A stretch of DNA of 64,000 nt from Saccharopolyspora gregorii (GCF_024734405.1 NZ_CP059556.1:5456001-5520000), one strand, 5' to 3'. Shown: positions 1 to 9,088, numbered from the stretch's first letter. Program-made: numbers and translations. The notes: generated by a model not told the origin, from the sequence alone.

Positions 1-254
1 TCCGCGAAGGACCGCTCCAAGGTGAGCAGCGTCGTGGCGACCTCGGCGAGCGTGCCCCACAGGCCGACGGCGTGGTTGCCCGCGGGCAGCGGGTCGTCCT
101 GGTTGAGCACCACGGTGGCGGCTCCGACGCGGCCGATGCGGCCGTAGCGGATGGCGCCGGAGGCGAGGCGGGCGGTTTCGACGAGCCCGGCGAGTTCCCG
201 CGCCTGTCGCGGGTCGAGCAGGGCTTCGTCGTCCGGATCGTGCAGCGGGTCCAC
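1..254 (-). CDS. Hypothetical protein, N-terminal part only (runs off the left edge)
   Basis: An open frame on the minus strand begins at a GTG (254-252) and is still open at base 1, so only the first 84 residues are visible. The visible protein starts VDPLHDPDDEALLDPRQ, is acidic, and continues as soluble alpha/beta-looking sequence (RYGRIGRVGAATVVLNQDD). I do not recognise the family. An ATG at 262 lies in another frame and gives a less natural protein. No strong ribosome binding site precedes the GTG, so the start is uncertain. It is divergent from the helicase gene at 353, with about 100 bp between them. Confidence 0.5.
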   Translation of the reverse strand, partial: MDPLHDPDDEALLDPRQARELAGLVETARLASGAIRYGRIGRVGAATVVLNQDDPLPAGNHAVGLWGTLAEVATTLLTLERSFA

Positions 255-352
255 ACGTCCATTGTGGAGGTGGTGACGCCCGGTTTCGCACCGCCCTGCG
301 ACATTGAGGTGATCCCGCTTCGCAGGTCTCGTTTTCCGCGCGGAAGACCGTA

Positions 353-2365
353 ATGTCGGTAGAGCACCTGCGTGCGAACCGGGGAGTCTCCGTGACAGGG
401 ACCTACGATCACCACCGCGAGCGGCTGCGGCGCGAGGCCGACGAGCAACTGCGCGCCCGACCCCCGTTGCCGAGCTGGCAGAAGCGGGTCGTGGAGCGGT
501 TCGCGGTGGAACGCGGTTCCGGCTGGTACACGCTGCTGAACCAGTTCGCCCCGCACACCCCGGACAACCGGCCGGACGCGGTGCTGGTCGGGCCGGGCGG
601 GGTGCTGGTGGTGCTGCTGTGCGAGCACGAACCGCCGGTGGCGGCGGCGCGGGCCGCGTTCGTGTGGACCGCGGAACTGCTCGCGGGCCTGGCCACGCCG
701 CACGGGCTGCTCACCGAAGCGGTCGTGCGCACCGTGGTGGTGTTCCCGGAGGGCGGGCGCGCCACGGCCGAGGACGGCGAGCACGTGGTGGTCGCGGAGT
801 CCGAGCTGGACCGGGTCCTGGTGTGCGCGGAACCGGTGCTGGACGGGGCGGATGCGCTGGCGGCGGCCCGGCAGCTGGACAACGGCACGTTCGACCTGAC
901 GCCGATCGCCTGGAACCCGCAGCGGATCCCGCGGCCGCGCGGCGCGGGCCAGGTCGGGGCCTCGGACCGCTCCTCCGGCCTGTTCGAGGTGCGGCGGCTG
1001 CGGGACGAGCAGGCCGAGCGGGCCCCGCACGTCGCGGTGCCGGACTGGCGCCTGTTCCTGGACGACGCGCAGCTCGGCGCGGTGCGCAGGCAGTACGGCG
1101 GCCCGGCGCGGATCTCCGGCCCGGCGGGCACCGGCAAGTCGACGCTGGCGCTGCACCGGCTGGCGCACCTGGCGCGGCGCGGCCCGGGGCGGCTGCTGTT
1201 CACCTCGCACCTGGAGTCGCTGCCGGAGCTGGCGCGGGAGCAGTTCCGCGCGCTGGCCCCGCAGGTCGCGCACCGGGTGGAGTTCCGGAACCTGCACGAG
1301 TGGGCCGCGGAGCTGCTCGCCGAGCGCGGCCGGGACACGGTGGTCGACGAGCAGCGGGTGGACGCGGCGTTCACCGCGGTGTGGGAGCGATCCGGGCGGT
1401 CCGGGCCGCTGGCGGCGGCACGACCATCCAGGCACTACTGGAAGGACGAGATCGACCGGGTGATCAAGGGCCGCGGGCTGGGCACCTTGGAGTCGTACCG
1501 GTCGGCGACGCGGCGCGGGCGCGGCGGTCAGCTCAGCCCCGCGTTCCGCGCGCACGTCTGGGAGTTCTACTGCGAGTACGAGCGGGAGCTGTGCGAGCGC
1601 GGCATCTACGACCGCAACGACGTGCTGATCCGCGCGCTCGACGAGCTCGGCCGCACGCCGCTGGGCCGGGTGTACTCGGGGGTCGCGGTCGACGAGGTGC
1701 AGGACCTGACGCTGGTCGGGCTACGGCTGGTGCACGCGGTCAGCGGGGACGGGCCGAACCGGTTGCTGCTGGTCGGGGACGGGCAGCAGCAGGTGTTCGC
1801 GGGCGGCTGGCGGCTGTCCGAGGCGGGGATCTCGTTGCGCGGCCGCAGCGAGGTGCTGCGGCGCAACTACCGGAACCGGCCGGCGATCGTGGAGGCCGCT
1901 GGCGAGCTGGACGCCGTGAACCGGTTCGACGACATCGACGGGGCCCCGGCGGTCACGTTGCGCTCCTCGCTGCCGGTGCTCAGCGGCGGTGAAGTGGTGC
2001 GCTGGAACGGGGCCGCGCAGCGGGACGCGGTGCTGGCGGCGCTGCGCGGGCTCGACGCGGGTGCGGGCACCGCGGTGCTGACCCGCTCCCGGGCGGCGGC
2101 GGAGGAGTGGACCGAGGTGCTGCGCCGCGGTGGTGTCCCGGCGCGGCGGCTGGCGCCGTGGTCGCCCGATCCGGCGGCGGTGCTGGTGGGAACCCTGCTG
2201 GAGGCGAAGGGTTTCGAGTTCCGGGCGGTGTTCCTGCCGGACGAGCGCAGGCCGATGGGCTTCTACCGCGACGAGCTGGAGGCGCTGCAACGCCAGCTCC
2301 TGGTCGCCACCACCCGGGCCCGCGACTACCTCTGGATCGGAGCCCTGGAGGAATCCGACGAGTGA
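353..2365 (+). CDS. UvrD/Rep-like superfamily 1 helicase with N-terminal NERD-like region
   Basis: The 670-residue protein has an N-terminal segment (about residues 40-180) resembling a nuclease-related (NERD) domain, then a superfamily 1 helicase core. Visible motifs are Walker A GPAGTGKST (about 256-264), Walker B VAVDEVQD (about 444), LLLVGDGQQQVF (motif III), NYRNRP (motif IV), GTLLEAKGFEF (motif V) and LLVATTRARDYLW (motif VI, about 651). Catalytic motor residues look intact, so an ATP-dependent DNA translocase is likely. NERD residues are too divergent for me to claim nuclease activity. An alternative GTG start at 392 has a GGGGAG five bases upstream; the ATG at 353 has GGAAG. It stands alone and converges on the LuxR gene. 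Confidence 0.8.
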   Translation: MSVEHLRANRGVSVTGTYDHHRERLRREADEQLRARPPLPSWQKRVVERFAVERGSGWYTLLNQFAPHTPDNRPDAVLVGPGGVLVVLLCEHEPPVAAARAAFVWTAELLAGLATPHGLLTEAVVRTVVVFPEGGRATAEDGEHVVVAESELDRVLVCAEPVLDGADALAAARQLDNGTFDLTPIAWNPQRIPRPRGAGQVGASDRSSGLFEVRRLRDEQAERAPHVAVPDWRLFLDDAQLGAVRRQYGGPARISGPAGTGKSTLALHRLAHLARRGPGRLLFTSHLESLPELAREQFRALAPQVAHRVEFRNLHEWAAELLAERGRDTVVDEQRVDAAFTAVWERSGRSGPLAAARPSRHYWKDEIDRVIKGRGLGTLESYRSATRRGRGGQLSPAFRAHVWEFYCEYERELCERGIYDRNDVLIRALDELGRTPLGRVYSGVAVDEVQDLTLVGLRLVHAVSGDGPNRLLLVGDGQQQVFAGGWRLSEAGISLRGRSEVLRRNYRNRPAIVEAAGELDAVNRFDDIDGAPAVTLRSSLPVLSGGEVVRWNGAAQRDAVLAALRGLDAGAGTAVLTRSRAAAEEWTEVLRRGGVPARRLAPWSPDPAAVLVGTLLEAKGFEFRAVFLPDERRPMGFYRDELEALQRQLLVATTRARDYLWIGALEESDE

Positions 2366-2384
2366 CGGCCGGCGGCCCATCCTG

Positions 2385-2403
2385 TCAGCGGCGAAGCCGC
2401 TGA
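2385..2403. repeat. Dispersed GAA-loop hairpin, also a candidate terminator
   Basis: TCAGCGGC-GAA-GCCGCTGA forms a perfect 8-bp stem with a GAA loop, 20 bases after the helicase stop and between two convergent genes. The same hairpin with similar flanks (CCTGT before, GAGC and ACCACGCAC after) recurs inverted at 52916-52934. A role in transcription termination is inferred from position; there is no T-run. Confidence 0.6.
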
Positions 2404-2461
2404 GCAGCAACCACGCACGCACCCGGCACCGCCCCCTTCTCAGAAGGAGCCGACGGGCCGT

Positions 2462-5068
2462 TCACCCGAGCAGGTCGCGGAGTTGGGTCCTGGTGCTGAC
2501 GCCGAGCTTCGGGAACGAGCGGTACAGGTGCGACCCGACGGTGCGGGGGGACAGGTACAGCCGATCGCCGATCTCCCGGTTGGTGAGGCCGCGGGCGGCG
2601 AGCCGGATGATCTGCTGCTGCTGCGGGCTGAGCCCGGCGAGCACGTCCGGCGCGGGTGCGGCGGGTTCGGCGCCGCCGGAGGCGCGGAGTTCCGCTTCGG
2701 CGCGGGCGGTCCACGGTTCGGCGCCGAGCCTGCGGAAGGTGTCGAGCGCTTCGGCGAGCGGCGCGCGGGCTTCGCTGATGCGGCGGGCCCGGCGCAGCCA
2801 CGCGGCCTGGTCGAGCAGCGCGCGTGCCCGCTCGAACGGCCACCGGCCGGTGCGGGGGTCGGCGAGCGCCGCCGCGTAGTGCGGTTCGGGGTCGGTGGCG
2901 AGCTGCGCGCGGGCGTGCTGCAGCAGCGCCCGCTGCCGCGGGGACGCGCCGCCGCCGAGCCTGCGTTCCGCGGAGTCCACGACGTGCTCGGCGTCGTGCC
3001 CGGAGCCGAGGCGGTTCGCGGCGGCGGCCAGGTCGGGCAGGGCTGCGATGGACTGGTGGTAGTGCTCGAACCCGCCGTCCGCGGTGAAGGCGCGGCGCAG
3101 TTGCGCGTAGGCGGTGGCGTGGTCGCCGTCGGCCGCGGCGACGAGACCGAGCACGTAGCGGGCGCGGACGGCCACCATCCGGCTCACCGACGGGTCCACC
3201 GTGGACAGTGCTTCGGCGGCGAGTTCCCGCGCCCGCGCGGTGTCCCCGCGCAGCGCGAGCACCGCGGCGTCCATGGTGCGGGAGTCGGCGATGACGTGCG
3301 GGAGTTCGGCGCGGGCCCCGTTGTGCACCGAGTCGGCGGCGATGGCGCGCGCCTGCGTCCAGTGCCCGGCCTCGAACAGCGCCCACCCGTGGGCGCAGCC
3401 GAGCCCTTCGGGCAGCGGCCCGCGGACCCGCCACCGGTCGAAGGCCTGCTCGAACAGCCGCAGCGCGATCGGCGCCTCGTCGAGCAGCCAGGCGATGGTG
3501 GCGACGGCGATGGCCCGCCCGGGCCCGGAGTCGGCGTCGGCGAGCGCGGGTAGCCGCGGCAGCACGTCCTCGCGGCTGCCGATCGGGTCGGCGACGGCCC
3601 GCACCCACGCTTCGGTGACCGGGTCGTGCGGCCCGTCGATCTCGGGGAGGGCGGCGATGACCTCGTCGCCGCGGCCGGGTTCCGCCCAGTAGTAGGCGAC
3701 GACGGCGGCGGTGCCGAGCGCGTCGAGCGCGGTCGCCGGGTCGCGGTGCGCGAGGTCGGTGGCGGTGCGGGTGAGCTGGGCGAACGCGGCGGCGTGCCGA
3801 TGGCTGACGGTGAGGGCCTGCCCGGCGCGCAGCGCGGCGACGGCGAGCAGCCCGGGGTCGTCGGTGCGGTCCACGACGCGGGCGGCGAGGTCTTCGACCC
3901 AGCCGGAGCGGGCGGTGAACAGCGCGGAGTTCGCGGCGAGCACCAGCCGCCGGGCCTGGTCGGCGCGGTCGGGGCTGAGTTCGGCGGCGCGTTCCAGCGC
4001 GGTGGCGGCGGCCGCGTAGCCACCGCGCCGCCGGGCCCGTTCGGCGGTGTCCTCCAGGCGGGCGGCGACGTCCTCGTCGGGTCCGGTCGCGGCGGCGGCG
4101 AGGTGCCAGGCGTGCCGGTCCGGTTCGGCGCGGGTGGCGTCGGCGAGGACGAGGTGGGCGCGGCGGCGCTGCTCGAACGGCGCCGAGTGGTACAGGGCGG
4201 AGCGCACCAGCGGGTGCCGGAACCGGAACCGGGTGCCGTCCCAGCGCACCAGCCCGACGCGTTCGGCCGGGGCCCACCCGTCACCGGGCGCGTGCACCGG
4301 GTCGGGCGTGTCGGCGGCGGCGAGTTCCAGCAGGAGTTCCCTGGTGCGCTCGGGCAGTTCCTGCGCCCGCGCCGCGAAGATCTTCTCCAGCCGTTCGGTG
4401 GTGGCCAGCGGCCCGGGTCCGGTCTCCTGCGGCACGGCGGCGAGTTCGACGAGCGCGAGCGGGTTGCCACCCGCTTCGGCGAGGACCCGCATCCGCCGCG
4501 CGCCTGCCGGGGGCTGCGGCAGCGCGTTGAGGACGCGGTTCGCGTCGAGTTCGCCGAGCGGTTCGAGGTGCAGCGTCGGCAGCCCGTCCATGCCGGGCAG
4601 CGGTTCGTCCTCGCGGGCGCCGATGAGCAGGCTCAGCGGTTCGGTCCCGATGCGGCGGGCGAGGAACGCGAGCAGGTCGAGGCTGGCCCGGTCGAGCCAG
4701 TGCGCGTCGTCGACGACGAGCGGGCCGCCGTGCTCGGCGAGCAGTTCCAGCGCGGCGAGGCCCAGCCGCAGCACGTCGGGTTCGCCGTCGCCGCGGTCCA
4801 TGCCGAACGCGCAGCGCAGCCGAGCGGTCTCCGGGCGGTCCGGGGCGCGGCGCAGCAGCGGCGCGAGCAGCCGGTGCAGCCCGGCGAAGGCCAGGTTCGC
4901 TTCGCTCTCGCTGCCCGCGATCCGCAGCGTGCCCGGTCCGGCGACGGCGTCGAGCAGCGTGGTCTTGCCCATGCCGGGGTCGCCGGTGACGACCAGCACG
5001 TGCCCGGCGCCGTGCGCGGTCCGGCGCAGCTGCGCGAGCTCCCGCTCCCGGCCGATGATCTCCTGCAT
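2462..5068 (-). CDS. Large LuxR-family regulator with N-terminal AAA ATPase (LAL type)
   Basis: The 868-residue protein starts MQEIIGRERELAQLRR and has an AAA/NACHT-like ATPase: Walker A GDPGMGKTT (about 29-37) and Walker B PLVVDDAHWLD (about 116-126). A long helical, TPR-like middle follows. The C-terminal HTH (about 806-865) contains LSPQQQQIIRLAARGLTNRE and the typical IGDRLYLSPRTVGSHL. This is the standard layout of MalT/LAL-type activators that bind a small ligand and ATP before binding DNA. The ATG at 5068 is chosen because GGGAGG lies six bases upstream. Divergence from the hydrolase/esterase pair at 5120 suggests those genes as targets; this is inference. Confidence 0.9.
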   Translation of the reverse strand: MQEIIGRERELAQLRRTAHGAGHVLVVTGDPGMGKTTLLDAVAGPGTLRIAGSESEANLAFAGLHRLLAPLLRRAPDRPETARLRCAFGMDRGDGEPDVLRLGLAALELLAEHGGPLVVDDAHWLDRASLDLLAFLARRIGTEPLSLLIGAREDEPLPGMDGLPTLHLEPLGELDANRVLNALPQPPAGARRMRVLAEAGGNPLALVELAAVPQETGPGPLATTERLEKIFAARAQELPERTRELLLELAAADTPDPVHAPGDGWAPAERVGLVRWDGTRFRFRHPLVRSALYHSAPFEQRRRAHLVLADATRAEPDRHAWHLAAAATGPDEDVAARLEDTAERARRRGGYAAAATALERAAELSPDRADQARRLVLAANSALFTARSGWVEDLAARVVDRTDDPGLLAVAALRAGQALTVSHRHAAAFAQLTRTATDLAHRDPATALDALGTAAVVAYYWAEPGRGDEVIAALPEIDGPHDPVTEAWVRAVADPIGSREDVLPRLPALADADSGPGRAIAVATIAWLLDEAPIALRLFEQAFDRWRVRGPLPEGLGCAHGWALFEAGHWTQARAIAADSVHNGARAELPHVIADSRTMDAAVLALRGDTARARELAAEALSTVDPSVSRMVAVRARYVLGLVAAADGDHATAYAQLRRAFTADGGFEHYHQSIAALPDLAAAANRLGSGHDAEHVVDSAERRLGGGASPRQRALLQHARAQLATDPEPHYAAALADPRTGRWPFERARALLDQAAWLRRARRISEARAPLAEALDTFRRLGAEPWTARAEAELRASGGAEPAAPAPDVLAGLSPQQQQIIRLAARGLTNREIGDRLYLSPRTVGSHLYRSFPKLGVSTRTQLRDLLG

Positions 5069-5119
5069 CCGCGGCCTCCCGGCCTCCGACTCTAGCCCCG
5101 CCCCGGCAGGTGCAGTCAC

Positions 5120-6079
5120 GTGACGGATACCCCGCGACCTGGTGCGCGGCGCATGGTCGACGGCATGGAGAGCATCATGCTGGGAGACGTCGAAGTCACG
5201 CGCGTGCTGGAGATCAACGGCCGCGCGATGGGCATGGACGAGTTCTTCCCCGACATCCCGACCGAGGTGTTCGAGGCCGAGCGGGATCTGCTGGATCCGG
5301 ACTTCTGGTCGCCCGCCGACAACGGTTTCATGGCCGCGGTGCAGACCTGGGTGCTGCGCAGCGCGGGCCGCACGATCCTGGTGGACACCGGGGTCGGCAA
5401 CCACAAGGAACGGCCGTACTCGCCGCACTGGCGGCACTTGAACACCGGCTACCTGGACGCCCTGCTCCGCGCCGGGGTGCGGCCGGAGGACGTCGACATC
5501 GTGATCAACACGCACCTGCACGTGGACCACGTCGGGTGGAACACGCGGCTGGTGGAGCGGGACTGGGTGCCGACGTTCCCGAACGCCACCTACCTGCTGC
5601 CGCGGGTGGACTTCGAGTTCTGGAACCCGCTGGGCGAGCACCGGCCGAAGAGCGCGCGCAGCCACCAGAACGTGTTCGAGGACAGCGTGGCGCCGGTGCA
5701 CCGGGCGGGGCTGGCGGAGCTGTGGGAGGGCGAGCGGGTCATCGACGAGAACCTGCGGCTGCTGCCCGCGCCGGGCCACACCCCGGGTTCGTCGGTGCTG
5801 CACCTGGAGTCGGGTTCGGACCGGGCGGTGTTCATCGGCGACCTGCTGCACACCCCGGTGCAGCTGCTGGACCCGGCGCACAACTGCGGTTTCGACGAGG
5901 ATCCGGCGGCGGCGCGCGCGTCCCGGCGGCGGCTGCTGGAGTTCGCGGCGGACCGCACCGCGCTGGTGGTGCCCGCGCACTTCGGCGGGCACGGCGCGGC
6001 CGAGGTCAGCCGGGACGGGGACCGCTTCGCGATCGACGCCTGGGCGGCGTTCGAGCGGCCGCGCTGGACGAACCGGTGA
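5120..6079 (+). CDS. Metallo-beta-lactamase-fold hydrolase
   Basis: The 319-residue protein carries the MBL metal motif NTHLHVDH (about 130-137, HxHxDH), then APGHTPGSS, an IGDLLHTP aspartate ligand and a C-terminal VPAHFGGHG histidine, enough for a two-zinc hydrolase site. The family includes lactonases, esterases and glyoxalase-like enzymes; the substrate cannot be read from sequence. The GTG at 5120 gives the longest form, but ATGs at 5153, 5165 and 5177 are possible, the last with GGAGAG four bases upstream. Its stop overlaps the esterase start by four bases, so the two are probably co-translated and may act on one class of compound. Confidence 0.85.
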   Translation: MTDTPRPGARRMVDGMESIMLGDVEVTRVLEINGRAMGMDEFFPDIPTEVFEAERDLLDPDFWSPADNGFMAAVQTWVLRSAGRTILVDTGVGNHKERPYSPHWRHLNTGYLDALLRAGVRPEDVDIVINTHLHVDHVGWNTRLVERDWVPTFPNATYLLPRVDFEFWNPLGEHRPKSARSHQNVFEDSVAPVHRAGLAELWEGERVIDENLRLLPAPGHTPGSSVLHLESGSDRAVFIGDLLHTPVQLLDPAHNCGFDEDPAAARASRRRLLEFAADRTALVVPAHFGGHGAAEVSRDGDRFAIDAWAAFERPRWTNR

Positions 6080-7536
6080 GCGCCGTGGTGCGCACCGGCG
6101 CGGGCCGGGTGCGGGGTGCGCGGACCGCGGAGGGCCTGGTGTTCCGCGGCATCCCGTACGCGGCGGCCCCGCTGGGTCCGGCCCGGTTCGCGGCACCGAA
6201 GCCCGCGCCCGGCTGGGACGGGGTGCGGGACGCGACCGCGCCGGGTCCGACGGCGCCATCGCCGCACCGGGACTTCGGCGGGCTGGACATGGGTCCGTTC
6301 TTCGGCCCGGGCTGGGTGCGCGGCGACGACTACCTGTCGGTGGACGTGTGGACGCCGGACGCGGCGACGGGCGGGCTGCCGGTGCTGGTGTTCGTGCACG
6401 GCGGCGGTTTCGTGTCGGGCGCGGCGCAGGCGTCGCTGTACGACGGGACCGGGTTCTCCCGGGACGGCGTGGTGCTGGTGTCGGTGGACTACCGGATCGG
6501 GGCGCCGGGCTGGTTGTCGCTGCCGGGAGCGCCGGACAACCGGGGGCTGCTGGACGTGCTGGCGGCGCTGCGCTGGGTGCGGGCGGAGATCGGCGCGTTC
6601 GGCGGCGATCCGGACAACGTCACGGTGGCCGGCCAGTCGGCCGGGGCGACCGTGGTGGGCGCGGTGCTGGCGGAACCGGCGGCGCGGGGCCTGTTCCGGC
6701 GGGCGGTGGTGCAGAGCGGCAACGGGCTCGGCGCGTTCGTGCCCGCGCAGGCGGAGCTGGTCGCGAATTGGCTGGCCGGGGTGCTGGGCGTGCCGCTCGC
6801 CGAGGTGCCGGAGGTGCCGGACGAGCGGCTGGTCGACGCGGTCTCCCGGTTGGGCAAGCCGGATCTGCGGGTACCGGGGCACCACGATCCGCTGCTGCGG
6901 TTGACGCCGCTCGGCGTGGTGCTGGAGCGGCAGCCCGCGGTGTCGGTGGCGGCCGGGGACGGCGCCGAGGTGGAGCTGCTGATCGGGAACAACACCGAGG
7001 AGGGCAACCTGTACCTGTCCGCCGCCGAGCTCGATTCGTCCACTGTGGAGGACGCGCTTTCGGTTGCGGCGCAAGCACATCCGGAGCCGGAGCGGCTGGT
7101 CGAGGCGTACCGTCGGCAGCGCCCGGCGGCCTCCGGCGGCGAGTTGCGGTCGGCGGTGCTCGGCGACGCGTTGTTCGGGGCAGGCACCCGGGCGCTCGCC
7201 GACGCGCACGCGGGGCGCGGGCTGCCGACGTTCCGCTACGAGTTCGCGTGGCGGTCGACGGCGCTGGGCGGGCGGCTCGGCGCGGCGCACGGGGTGGAGC
7301 TGCCGTTCGTGTTCGACTCGGCGGACGGCCCGCGGCTGCGCGGGGACGGCGCCCTGCTGGGCGACGGCGCTCCGCCGGAGCTGGTGCGGGAGGTGCACGC
7401 GGCGTGGGTCCGGTTCGCTGCCACCGGCGATCCGGGCTGGGAGCGCCACATCGCACCGCAACGCCGCGTCCGCCGCTTCGCGACCCCGTCGGCCACCGTC
7501 ACCGACCCCCGCCCCCTGGAACGGGAGGCGTGGTGA
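6076..7536 (+). CDS. Type B carboxylesterase
   Basis: The 486-residue alpha/beta-hydrolase shows the carboxylesterase type B hallmarks: FRGIPYAAAP near the N-terminus, oxyanion-hole FVHGGGF (about 106-112), nucleophile elbow GQSAGA (Ser about 188), the acid in NNTEEGN and the catalytic histidine in AAHGVELPF. There is no signal peptide, so it is probably cytoplasmic. Members hydrolyse carboxylic esters, including p-nitrobenzyl and steroid esters. The GTG start overlaps the upstream stop (GTGA). A strong hairpin at 7539-7585 follows directly. Confidence 0.9.
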   Translation: MSAVVRTGAGRVRGARTAEGLVFRGIPYAAAPLGPARFAAPKPAPGWDGVRDATAPGPTAPSPHRDFGGLDMGPFFGPGWVRGDDYLSVDVWTPDAATGGLPVLVFVHGGGFVSGAAQASLYDGTGFSRDGVVLVSVDYRIGAPGWLSLPGAPDNRGLLDVLAALRWVRAEIGAFGGDPDNVTVAGQSAGATVVGAVLAEPAARGLFRRAVVQSGNGLGAFVPAQAELVANWLAGVLGVPLAEVPEVPDERLVDAVSRLGKPDLRVPGHHDPLLRLTPLGVVLERQPAVSVAAGDGAEVELLIGNNTEEGNLYLSAAELDSSTVEDALSVAAQAHPEPERLVEAYRRQRPAASGGELRSAVLGDALFGAGTRALADAHAGRGLPTFRYEFAWRSTALGGRLGAAHGVELPFVFDSADGPRLRGDGALLGDGAPPELVREVHAAWVRFAATGDPGWERHIAPQRRVRRFATPSATVTDPRPLEREAW

Positions 7537-7538
7537 CG

Positions 7539-7585
7539 CCCGGGTGAACGGCCCGCGCCTCGGGCGACCGGGCCGTCCACCCGGG
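7539..7585. terminator. Bidirectional terminator-like hairpin
   Basis: CCCGGGTG (7539-7546) plus ACGGCCC (7548-7554) pair with GGGCCGT (7570-7576) plus CACCCGGG (7578-7585), a 15-bp stem with one internal mismatch. It fills the gap between the convergent esterase and ferredoxin genes. No U-run is present, as is common in actinobacteria. Confidence 0.65.
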
Positions 7586-7588
7586 AGG

Positions 7589-7801
7589 TCACCCGTCCGC
7601 CGCGAGGGACAGCGCGGCGCTGGGGCAGATCTGCACGGCGGTCCGCACCTGCTCCACCCGCTCCCCGTCCACGTCCTCGGCGAGCAGCACCACGAGGCCG
7701 TCGTCGTCCTGGTCGAACACGTCCGGTTCGGTCAGCACGCACTGCCCCGCCCCGATGCAGCGCCCGGTGTCCGCGTTGATCCGCACGCCGGCCCCCGTCA
7801 C
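7589..7801 (-). CDS. Small ferredoxin (3Fe-4S type), P450 partner
   Basis: The 70-residue protein has the single-cluster ferredoxin pattern CIGAGQC then, after an acidic stretch, QICPSAAL, matching Cx5C...CP of 3Fe-4S ferredoxins that serve bacterial P450s. Acidic residues (FDQDDDG, EDVDGE) suit docking to a ferredoxin reductase and a P450. The GTG start overlaps the P450 stop by four bases, so the two are co-translated. The obvious role is electron transfer from a ferredoxin reductase, not encoded here, to that P450. Confidence 0.9.
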   Translation of the reverse strand: MTGAGVRINADTGRCIGAGQCVLTEPDVFDQDDDGLVVLLAEDVDGERVEQVRTAVQICPSAALSLAADG

Positions 7802-9009
7802 CAGGTGACCGGCAGCGAGTACACGCCGTAGATCACGGCGTCGTCCTTGAACGGCAGCTCGGCGCGGGGTCCCGCGAGCGCGAGCGTCGGGATCCGGCGG
7901 AACAGGGTGTCGAACACGATCTGCAGCTCCAGCCGGGCGAGGTTCTGCCCGAGGCACTGGTGCGGCCCGTAGCCGAAGGCGACGTGGTGGCGGGCGCCGC
8001 GGCCGATGTCGAACTTGTCCGGATCGGAGAAGGCGCCGGGATCGTGGTTCGCGGTGTGGCCGAGGGCGATGACCCCGTCGCCCTCGCGGATGAGCGTGCC
8101 GCCCACTTCGACGTCGGCGGTGGCGACCCGCGAGGTCACGGTCTCGACGATGGTGAGGTAGCGCAGCAGTTCCTCCACCATCCCGGGCGTGCGCTCCGGG
8201 TCCGCCTTGATCGCGGCGAGGTCGTCCGGGTTCTCCAGCAGCGTCAGCGTGCCCAGCGAGATCATGTTCGCGGTGGTCTCGTGCCCGGCGACGAGCAGCA
8301 GCGTGGCCATCGCGACGAGGTCTTCGACGTCCTCCTCGCCGTTGTCGCGCATCTTGACCAGCTGCCTGCCGAGCAGGTCGTCGCCGGGGTCCTCCCGCTT
8401 GGCGAGGATCAGGTCGTGCAGGTAGCCGCGGACGGCACCGGCGCTGCGCAGCCGCTCGTCCGCGGGGGTGTTGCGGCTGAGCATCGCGGTGGAGCAGCGC
8501 TGGAAGAAGTCGTGGTCGTCGTAGGGGACGCCGAGCAGTTCGCAGATCACCAGCGACGGCACCGGCAGCGCCAGCGAGGCCACCAGGTCGGCCGGGTGCG
8601 GTCCGGTCAGCAGCTCGTCGATGCAGTCGTCCACGATCCGCTGGATGCGCGGGCGCAGCGCCTGCATCCGCCGCACGGTGAACTCGCCGAGCACGGAGCG
8701 GCGCACCGGGCCGTGCTCGGGTTCGTCGAGGGACAGCATGTTGGGCCGGAACTCGCTGATCGATTCCTGCTGGCCGGCGACGAAGAACGGGAACGCGGGG
8801 TTGCGCCGGTCGGAGCTGAACCTCGGGTCGGAGAGCACGAATCGGACGTCCTCGTGCCGGGTGAGCACCCACGCTTCGCCGCCGATCGGTGTCCGGACGC
8901 GGGAGATGGGGTTGGTCTCGCGCAACCGCACGTACTCCTCGGGCGGGGCGTGCGGACACCGCCTCGCGACCGGGAAGTCCCGCACGGCTTGTTCGGTGGT
9001 GTCGGGCAT
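7798..9009 (-). CDS. Cytochrome P450 (CYP105-like)
   Basis: The 403-residue soluble P450 has the I-helix oxygen motif AGHETT (241-246), the K-helix ExxR (Glu280/Arg283, EELLR) and the haem loop FGYGPHQCLGQNLARLEL with proximal Cys352. Sequence style is that of actinobacterial CYP105/CYP107 monooxygenases; CYP105 is the closer impression. Members hydroxylate macrolides, terpenoids or xenobiotics; the substrate is unknown. The ATG at 9009 has GGGAGG upstream. It forms an operon with the ferredoxin and is divergent from a TetR gene, with paired palindromes between them, so it is probably repressed until a ligand appears. Confidence 0.93.
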   Translation of the reverse strand: MPDTTEQAVRDFPVARRCPHAPPEEYVRLRETNPISRVRTPIGGEAWVLTRHEDVRFVLSDPRFSSDRRNPAFPFFVAGQQESISEFRPNMLSLDEPEHGPVRRSVLGEFTVRRMQALRPRIQRIVDDCIDELLTGPHPADLVASLALPVPSLVICELLGVPYDDHDFFQRCSTAMLSRNTPADERLRSAGAVRGYLHDLILAKREDPGDDLLGRQLVKMRDNGEEDVEDLVAMATLLLVAGHETTANMISLGTLTLLENPDDLAAIKADPERTPGMVEELLRYLTIVETVTSRVATADVEVGGTLIREGDGVIALGHTANHDPGAFSDPDKFDIGRGARHHVAFGYGPHQCLGQNLARLELQIVFDTLFRRIPTLALAGPRAELPFKDDAVIYGVYSLPVTW

Positions 9010-9034
9010 GGGCGCTGCCTCCCAGGCGGAGATA

Positions 9035-9088
9035 CGGAAGGAAATCTTCCGGTTATGGCTCCCACGGTACTGAAGCGGAAGATTTCCG
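9035..9088. promoter_or_regulatory. Paired palindromic operators between P450 and TetR genes
   Basis: Two related palindromes lie in the divergent promoter region: CGGAAG-GAAAT-CTTCCG (9035-9051) and CGGAA-GAT-TTCCG (9076-9088). The 12-mer GGAAATCTTCCG at 9040-9051 is the exact reverse complement of 9076-9087, so the pair also forms a larger inverted repeat. This is the expected form of operators for the adjacent TetR protein, controlling both directions. No binding evidence is available from sequence. Confidence 0.65.

Noticed and set aside
2462-6259. Extension of the LuxR-family gene to a 1265-residue protein
   Set aside because: The extra N-terminal part is antisense to the hydrolase and esterase genes; the ATG at 5068 has a strong ribosome binding site and starts the ATPase domain.
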